From an uncultured Microcaldota archaeon (lineage in GTDB: Archaea; Micrarchaeota; Micrarchaeia; Anstonellales; Anstonellaceae): 10,039 bases of DNA. The stretch is from contig CAIXYX010000133.1 in NCBI GenBank assembly GCA_903923795.1, positions 1 through 10,039 of the forward strand. Reading direction: 5' to 3'. A program made the position numbers and the translations under genes. A model generated the notes under the pieces. It was not told the origin of the DNA, did no database searches, and saw only the letters and a list, made by a program, of their open reading frames with translations. Of the stretch, positions 5,954 through 10,039 are shown piece after piece. Every line of letters begins with the position of its first letter. Within the stretch, counting starts at the first letter, position 1.

Positions 5954-5961
5954 TTTATAAA
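5954..5961 (+). promoter_or_regulatory. TATA box of the gyrBA operon
   Basis: TTTATAAA is the best match to the archaeal TATA consensus in the window. It predicts transcription from about 5985 and a leader of roughly 100 nt before gyrB. A second weaker AT-rich element (CATATACAATACATAC, about 5971-5987) follows and could give a shorter leader. Confidence 0.55.
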
Positions 5962-6008
5962 CATTGCCGCACATATACAATACATACATTTCACGTCGTA
6001 AAACTCAT

Positions 6009-6074
6009 CCAAAAAACACTCACAAAATAGGCCATTTGCGACCACTAAAAAAGCACCAAAAACACATCAAAAAC
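6009..6074 (+). repeat. Imperfect direct repeat in the gyrB leader
   Basis: The segments 6009-6027 (CCAAAAAACACTCACAAAA) and 6056-6074 (CCAAAAACACATCAAAAAC) are alike and lie 47 bases apart. Both are A/C-rich and poor in G, so the leader should be largely unstructured. This may be simple compositional bias rather than a binding site. Confidence 0.35.
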
Positions 6075-6089
6075 GGAGCCTGAGCCAGC

Positions 6090-8111
6090 ATGAATCCCAA
6101 CCCCCCCGCTAATCAAAAAACAGCTGCAAACAGCCCAGCGCCAGCCCCATCCAAAGCATCTAATCCGACCCCTTCTCCTTCATCAAATGCCTCCAAAAAC
6201 GCCGCAGATGCCCCTAAATACGACGCTTCCTCAATCCAGGTGCTCGAAGGCCTCGAAGCGGTAAGAAAGCGCCCTGCCATGTATATCGGCGATGTGGGCG
6301 TAAGGGGCCTGCACCACTGCGTCTATGAAGTGGTGGACAATGCCATTGATGAAGCCCTCGCCGGATATTGCAAAGAGATTCTTGTCACAATCCACAAAGA
6401 CGGCTCCGTCTCGGTGCTCGATGACGGAAGAGGAATCCCCGTCGAAAAGCACGAGCAAACAGGCAAGTCTGCCCTCGAAGTCGTCATGACCATTTTGCAT
6501 GCCGGTGGCAAATTCGACAAGAATTCCTACAAGGTGTCGGGCGGCCTGCACGGAGTCGGTGTGTCTTGCGTTAACGCTCTTTCAGACTGGATGGATGTCA
6601 ACGTCTACCGCGAGGGCAAGGAGTACAAGCAAAGATACGAGCGCGGAAAGCCGATGGCCCCCGTCAAAGAACTTGGCGCAGCCCCTGCGAATCATCCTTC
6701 AGGCACAAGAGTTCAATTCCATCCCGACAGCCAGATTTTCGAAACGCTCGAATTCCAATATGAAATCATCCTCAACCGCATGCGCGAGCTGGCCTATCTG
6801 AACAAGGGCATCAAAATCGTCCTTTCAGATGAGCGAAACAATCAGACGGAAACGCTTCATTTCGCCGGCGGCATAATCGAATTCGTCTCGCACCTCAACA
6901 AGAACAAGACTACTCTTCATCCCGTAATTTACTTCGAGAAAGATTTCGACCACTCGCAGGCCGAAGTGGCTCTCCAGTACAATGACGGCTATTCGGAAAA
7001 TCTATTCTCATATGTGAATTCCATCCACACCATAGAGGGCGGCACGCATGTGATGGGTTTCCGCGCAGCCCTCACGCGCACTGTGAACAATTACGCCAAA
7101 GAGAACAAATTGCTCAAAGACAAGGACCGCTCCATCTCAAGCGACGATTTGCACGAAGGCCTTTCAGTCGTCATCTCGCTAAGAATCCCCGCGCCCCAAT
7201 TCGAGGGCCAAACTAAAACAAAGCTCGGCAACACTGATGTGAAAGGCCTGATGGAATCCCTCTGTGGCGAAGGCCTTCGCACATATTTCGAGGAGCATCC
7301 GGCCGACGCAAGAATGGTGATGGGCAAGGCGATGAATGCCATGGCTGCAAGAGAGGCCGCGCAGAAGGCAAAAGATTTAATCCGCAGAAAAGGCGCGCTC
7401 GAGTCAAGCGTATTGCCCGGCAAGCTGGCCGATTGCATCGACGATAATCCGGAGCATTGTGAGTTGTACATCGTCGAAGGAGATTCCGCCGGAGGTAGTA
7501 GCAAACAGGGCCGCGACCGCCGTACACAAGCTATTCTTCCACTAAGAGGCAAGATTCTCAACGTCGAAAAAGCCCCGCTCCACAAATTACTCGAATCAGA
7601 AGCCATCCGCAATCTCATCATGGCTTTCGGCACAAACTTCGGCTCAGACTTCGACCGCTCCAAATTGCGCTATCACAAAATCATCATCATGACCGATGCC
7701 GATGTAGATGGTGCGCACATCCGCACGCTGCTGCTCACCCTCTTCTACCGCCACATGCGCGAGCTCATCGATAGGGGCCATATCTACATCGCCCAGCCTC
7801 CACTTTACAAAGTCAAGGCAGGCGCAAAAGAGGCATATGTATATTCCGACGCCGAATTGGCCAAGCTGCTCGCCTCTTGGGGCAACCCCAAAAATTACCA
7901 TTCACAGCGCTACAAAGGTCTTGGTGAAATGAATCCTGCGCAATTGTGGGAAACCACAATGGATCCGTCCACCCGCACGCTTTTGCAGGTGAGCGTGGAT
8001 GATGCCATGAAAGCCGATGAGCTGTTCACAATTCTCATGGGTGATGTGGTGGAGCCGAGAAGGCAATATATCGCGAAATATGCCAAAGAAGTGCAGAACA
8101 TCGACATTTGA
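6090..8111 (+). CDS. gyrB: DNA gyrase subunit B, bacterial type
   Basis: GyrB supplies the ATPase and TOPRIM parts of gyrase (A2B2), which uses ATP to introduce negative supercoils. The 673-aa protein has the full GHKL ATPase set: VVDNAIDEA (81-89), DDGRGIPV (111-118), the lid GGLHGVGVS (151-159) and the QTKTKLG loop with its ATP-contacting lysine (374-380). TOPRIM follows with EGDSAGG (463-469), PLRGKILNVEKA (484-495) and the metal-binding DADVDG (536-541), then QRYKGLGEMN (606-615) and the tail ILMGDVVEPRRQYI. It lacks the large TOPRIM insert of E. coli GyrB, as most gyrases do. The first 45 residues are a Pro/Ala/Ser/Asn-rich tail not normal in the family. The first ATG has only a weak GGAG 11 nt upstream, so a shorter start cannot be excluded, but no other in-frame Met precedes the conserved core until residue 64. 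gyrA follows after 17 nt. Confidence 0.96.
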   Translation: MNPNPPANQKTAANSPAPAPSKASNPTPSPSSNASKNAADAPKYDASSIQVLEGLEAVRKRPAMYIGDVGVRGLHHCVYEVVDNAIDEALAGYCKEILVTIHKDGSVSVLDDGRGIPVEKHEQTGKSALEVVMTILHAGGKFDKNSYKVSGGLHGVGVSCVNALSDWMDVNVYREGKEYKQRYERGKPMAPVKELGAAPANHPSGTRVQFHPDSQIFETLEFQYEIILNRMRELAYLNKGIKIVLSDERNNQTETLHFAGGIIEFVSHLNKNKTTLHPVIYFEKDFDHSQAEVALQYNDGYSENLFSYVNSIHTIEGGTHVMGFRAALTRTVNNYAKENKLLKDKDRSISSDDLHEGLSVVISLRIPAPQFEGQTKTKLGNTDVKGLMESLCGEGLRTYFEEHPADARMVMGKAMNAMAAREAAQKAKDLIRRKGALESSVLPGKLADCIDDNPEHCELYIVEGDSAGGSSKQGRDRRTQAILPLRGKILNVEKAPLHKLLESEAIRNLIMAFGTNFGSDFDRSKLRYHKIIIMTDADVDGAHIRTLLLTLFYRHMRELIDRGHIYIAQPPLYKVKAGAKEAYVYSDAELAKLLASWGNPKNYHSQRYKGLGEMNPAQLWETTMDPSTRTLLQVSVDDAMKADELFTILMGDVVEPRRQYIAKYAKEVQNIDI

Positions 8112-8119
8112 TTTCAATT

Positions 8120-8124
8120 GGTGA
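8120..8124 (+). promoter_or_regulatory. Shine-Dalgarno site of gyrA
   Basis: GGTGA lies 4 nt before the ATG at 8129 in the 17-nt gap after gyrB. It supports this start and independent ribosome loading on the second cistron. Confidence 0.65.
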
Positions 8125-8128
8125 CCAA

Positions 8129-10039
8129 ATGGCTGAAGAAAAAAAGAATGAACAAAAAATCGAGACGCCCGCTGCGGGCATTACTCCTACTTCCAGTCCA
8201 GTTGTTTCAACCTCGAAATCCTCTTCGTCAGATTATCTCTCGAAAACCACGGCCATTTCTTCAGTGCATCCGCGCTCGCTCGAAAAGGAGATGCACACCT
8301 CAGACATGGATTACGCCATGTCAGTCATCGTGGGCAGGGCATTGCCCGACGTGCGCGACGGATTCAAACCCGTGCATCGGCGCGTGTTGTTCGGCATGTA
8401 TGAGTTGTCAAATACTCATGACAAGCCCTACAAGAAGTCAGCCAGAATTGTCGGAGAAGTATTGGGCAAATACCACCCTCACGGCGACTCTTCCATCTAC
8501 GATACATTGGTGCGCATGGCGCAGGATTTCTCATTGCGCTACCCAATGGCTGATGGTCAAGGCAATTGGGGTTCTGTAGATGGTGATAATGCGGCCGCCA
8601 TGAGGTATACCGAGGTAAGAATGGCCAAAATCGCAGATGAAATGCTGCTCGATTTGGACAAAGACACCGTCGATATGGCCCCCAACTTCGACGGCACCCT
8701 CAAAGAGCCCACTGTGTTTCCATCAAAACTCCCCAATCTGCTCGTCAACGGCTCATCCGGCATCGCTGTCGGCATGGCCACCAACATCCCTCCTCACAAC
8801 TTGGGCGAAATTTGTGATGCATTAGTGCTCCTCATAGACAAATCCGACGCCGACATGGCCATGCTCACTCATATTGTGCGCGGCCCCGATTTTCCAACAG
8901 GTGCGCAAATCTTGGGAAGAGCGGGCATACTCGAAGCATATGCGACCGGCCGAGGCACAATAAAAGTGCGTTCGGTCACTGAAATATTGGACAGCAAGAA
9001 AGAGAAAGGCCGCAAAGCGATTCGCGTCAGCGAACTTCCATATCAGGTCAACAAAGCAGAGCTCGTCAAGACCATCGCCGAATTGGCCCGCGACAAGAAA
9101 ATTGAGGGCATCGCCGATATACAGGACAGATCAGACAAAGACGGACTTGAAATTCACATCGAGCTCAAAAGAGATGCCAATGCCGAAATAGTGCTAAACC
9201 AGCTCTATTCCAAGACAACACTTGAGACTACATTCGGCATCAACAATCTGGCGCTCGTCAATGGGCAGCCGAAAACGCTCCCCCTGCGCGACATGCTCGT
9301 CGAATTCATCAGCCACCGCCGTGTCATCGTGCGCCGGCGCAGCCAGTTCGATTTAACTGTGGCCAAAGACCGCAAGCACATCCTCGAGGGACTCAAAATC
9401 GCACTTGGTGACATAGACAAAATCATTGACGCCATCAAAAAGGCGAAAGACACTCTCGTCGCAAAGACTGCCCTAATGACTGGCTGGAAACTTTCGGAAA
9501 AACAGGCGCTCGCCATCTTGGACACAAAACTCTCGCGCCTCACCAGCCTCGAGCGCGATAAAATCGATGAAGAAAACCTCCAGCTCGCCAAGACAATCAC
9601 CGAGCTCGAATCAATCCTCGCAGACCCAAAGAAAATCGACGCCATCATCCGCGCCGAGACACTGGAGATAAAGGCGAAATACGGTGACAAGCGCCGTACA
9701 ACAATAATCGATGGCGAGGACAACGAGCTGGAAATCGAGGACCTCATCCCGGACGAGCCCGCAGTTGTCATCGTGACAGAAGACGGCTACATCAAGCGCA
9801 TGGGCATCGACGAATACCGCCAGCAGCGCAGAGGCGGGCGCGGCGTGAAAGGCAGCGAGACAAAAGAAGAGGACCGCATCAAAGACATCCTCCTCGCCCG
9901 CACACATGACACCCTGCTTTTCTTCACCCAGAAAGGCCTTGTGCACTGGCTAAAAGTCTACAAGATTCCCTCATCGGGCCGAAATGCCATGGGCAAAGCT
10001 CTTGTCAATCTCTTGGATTTGGGCGATGACAAGGCCGCC
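8129..10039 (+). CDS. gyrA: DNA gyrase subunit A, bacterial type (3' end outside window)
   Basis: GyrA cuts and rejoins the gate DNA and wraps DNA with its C-terminal domain. The frame is open for 637 codons to the right edge. After a 45-residue Ser/Thr-rich tail comes DYAMSVIVGRALPDVRDG (61-78), KYHPHGDSSIYD (114-125) and AAAMRYTEVRM (155-165) with catalytic Tyr160, equivalent to E. coli Tyr122. The tower and long coiled-coil region runs to about 510. DLIPDEPAVVIVTEDGYIKR (538-557) opens the beta-pinwheel domain, and QRRGGRG (566-572) is the GyrA box needed for DNA wrapping, which marks it as GyrA rather than ParC. The quinolone-pocket residues equivalent to E. coli Ser83 and Asp87 are kept (Ser121, Asp125), with Ser rather than Ala at 122. 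Roughly 150-200 residues, the rest of the pinwheel, are missing because the window ends. Confidence 0.95.
   Translation, partial: MAEEKKNEQKIETPAAGITPTSSPVVSTSKSSSSDYLSKTTAISSVHPRSLEKEMHTSDMDYAMSVIVGRALPDVRDGFKPVHRRVLFGMYELSNTHDKPYKKSARIVGEVLGKYHPHGDSSIYDTLVRMAQDFSLRYPMADGQGNWGSVDGDNAAAMRYTEVRMAKIADEMLLDLDKDTVDMAPNFDGTLKEPTVFPSKLPNLLVNGSSGIAVGMATNIPPHNLGEICDALVLLIDKSDADMAMLTHIVRGPDFPTGAQILGRAGILEAYATGRGTIKVRSVTEILDSKKEKGRKAIRVSELPYQVNKAELVKTIAELARDKKIEGIADIQDRSDKDGLEIHIELKRDANAEIVLNQLYSKTTLETTFGINNLALVNGQPKTLPLRDMLVEFISHRRVIVRRRSQFDLTVAKDRKHILEGLKIALGDIDKIIDAIKKAKDTLVAKTALMTGWKLSEKQALAILDTKLSRLTSLERDKIDEENLQLAKTITELESILADPKKIDAIIRAETLEIKAKYGDKRRTTIIDGEDNELEIEDLIPDEPAVVIVTEDGYIKRMGIDEYRQQRRGGRGVKGSETKEEDRIKDILLARTHDTLLFFTQKGLVHWLKVYKIPSSGRNAMGKALVNLLDLGDDKAA

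Larger units (their letters stand above)
5767..6089. promoter_or_regulatory. Divergent intergenic region between uL16 and gyrB
   Basis: These 323 bases contain no gene that I can support. From left to right they hold the uL16 Shine-Dalgarno and TATA box, a GC-richer middle (about 5823-5950) with no assignable RNA gene, the TTTATAAA box pointing to gyrB, and an A/C-rich, G-poor gyrB leader (about 5985-6074). Two short frames that can be opened here lack support and overlap the promoters. Confidence 0.7.

Noticed and set aside
5785..6030. 81-aa frame in the uL16-gyrB intergenic region
   Set aside because: It overlaps both promoters, is not protein-like, and its GTG start lies in the uL16 leader.
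7091..7663. 190-aa frame antisense to gyrB
   Set aside because: It is opposite the highly conserved TOPRIM-coding part of gyrB and has no initiation signal or homology.
8118..8579. 153-aa frame over the start of gyrA
   Set aside because: It is a different frame of the gyrA 5' region; only the frame from 8129 shows gyrase motifs.
9205..9771. 188-aa frame antisense to gyrA
   Set aside because: It is a Ser/Arg-rich mirror of the conserved gyrA frame, without a promoter or recognisable motif.
1..10039. CRISPR array, insertion sequence or phage genes
   Set aside because: No regularly spaced repeats, inverted terminal repeats, transposase or phage-like proteins were seen.

Overview
The window looks like a piece of an archaeal chromosome. 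It encodes archaeal-type uS12, uS7 and uL16 (L10e family), two type IV pilin-like proteins with archaeal class III signal peptides (Q-x-S/T-x-E/D-Y at the cleavage site), and TATA-box promoters 25-30 nt ahead of start codons. It also carries a bacterial-type DNA gyrase operon (gyrB-gyrA), which several archaeal groups acquired from bacteria. Together with several lineage-specific proteins this would fit a DPANN-type archaeon (Micrarchaeota- or Diapherotrites-like), but the lineage is inferred, not shown.

Layout, left to right. (1) Positions 1-239 are the 3' end of an unrecognised + strand gene. (2) rps12 (275-703) and rps7 (751-1359) form a two-gene remnant of the str operon; a perfect hairpin followed by six T lies in the short gap between them, and a T-rich terminator follows rps7. 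Neither EF-1A nor NusA adjoins them here. (3) A 117-aa orphan gene (1466-1819, +) has a near-start promoter and converges on the next block. (4) A - strand block, read right to left, holds uL16 (5766-5221), a 664-aa winged-helix/coiled-coil/AT-hook-like protein (5204-3210) and two paralogous cysteine-containing pilins (3166-2531 and 2433-1849). (5) A 323-nt divergent intergenic region (5767-6089) holds the uL16 promoter and a strong TATA box on the gyrB side. (6) gyrB (6090-8111) and gyrA (8129 to the right edge, truncated) form an operon.

Two styles of translation start can be seen. rps12, uL16 and gyrA carry GGTGA(T) Shine-Dalgarno sites 4-6 nt before the ATG, and rps7 carries a one-mismatch version. 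The two pilins and the 117-aa orphan have TATA-like boxes so close to the ATG that their mRNAs should be leaderless or nearly so. The two pilin genes carry the identical 8-base box at the same distance, so they are probably transcribed independently but in parallel.

The points that most deserve follow-up are: the S12-S7 intercistronic hairpin, at the place where E. coli S7 regulates its own operon; substitutions at conserved decoding-loop residues of uS12; the unusual wHTH/coiled-coil/AT-hook protein between a ribosomal gene and pilins; and Ser/Pro/Ala-rich N-terminal tails on both gyrase subunits.
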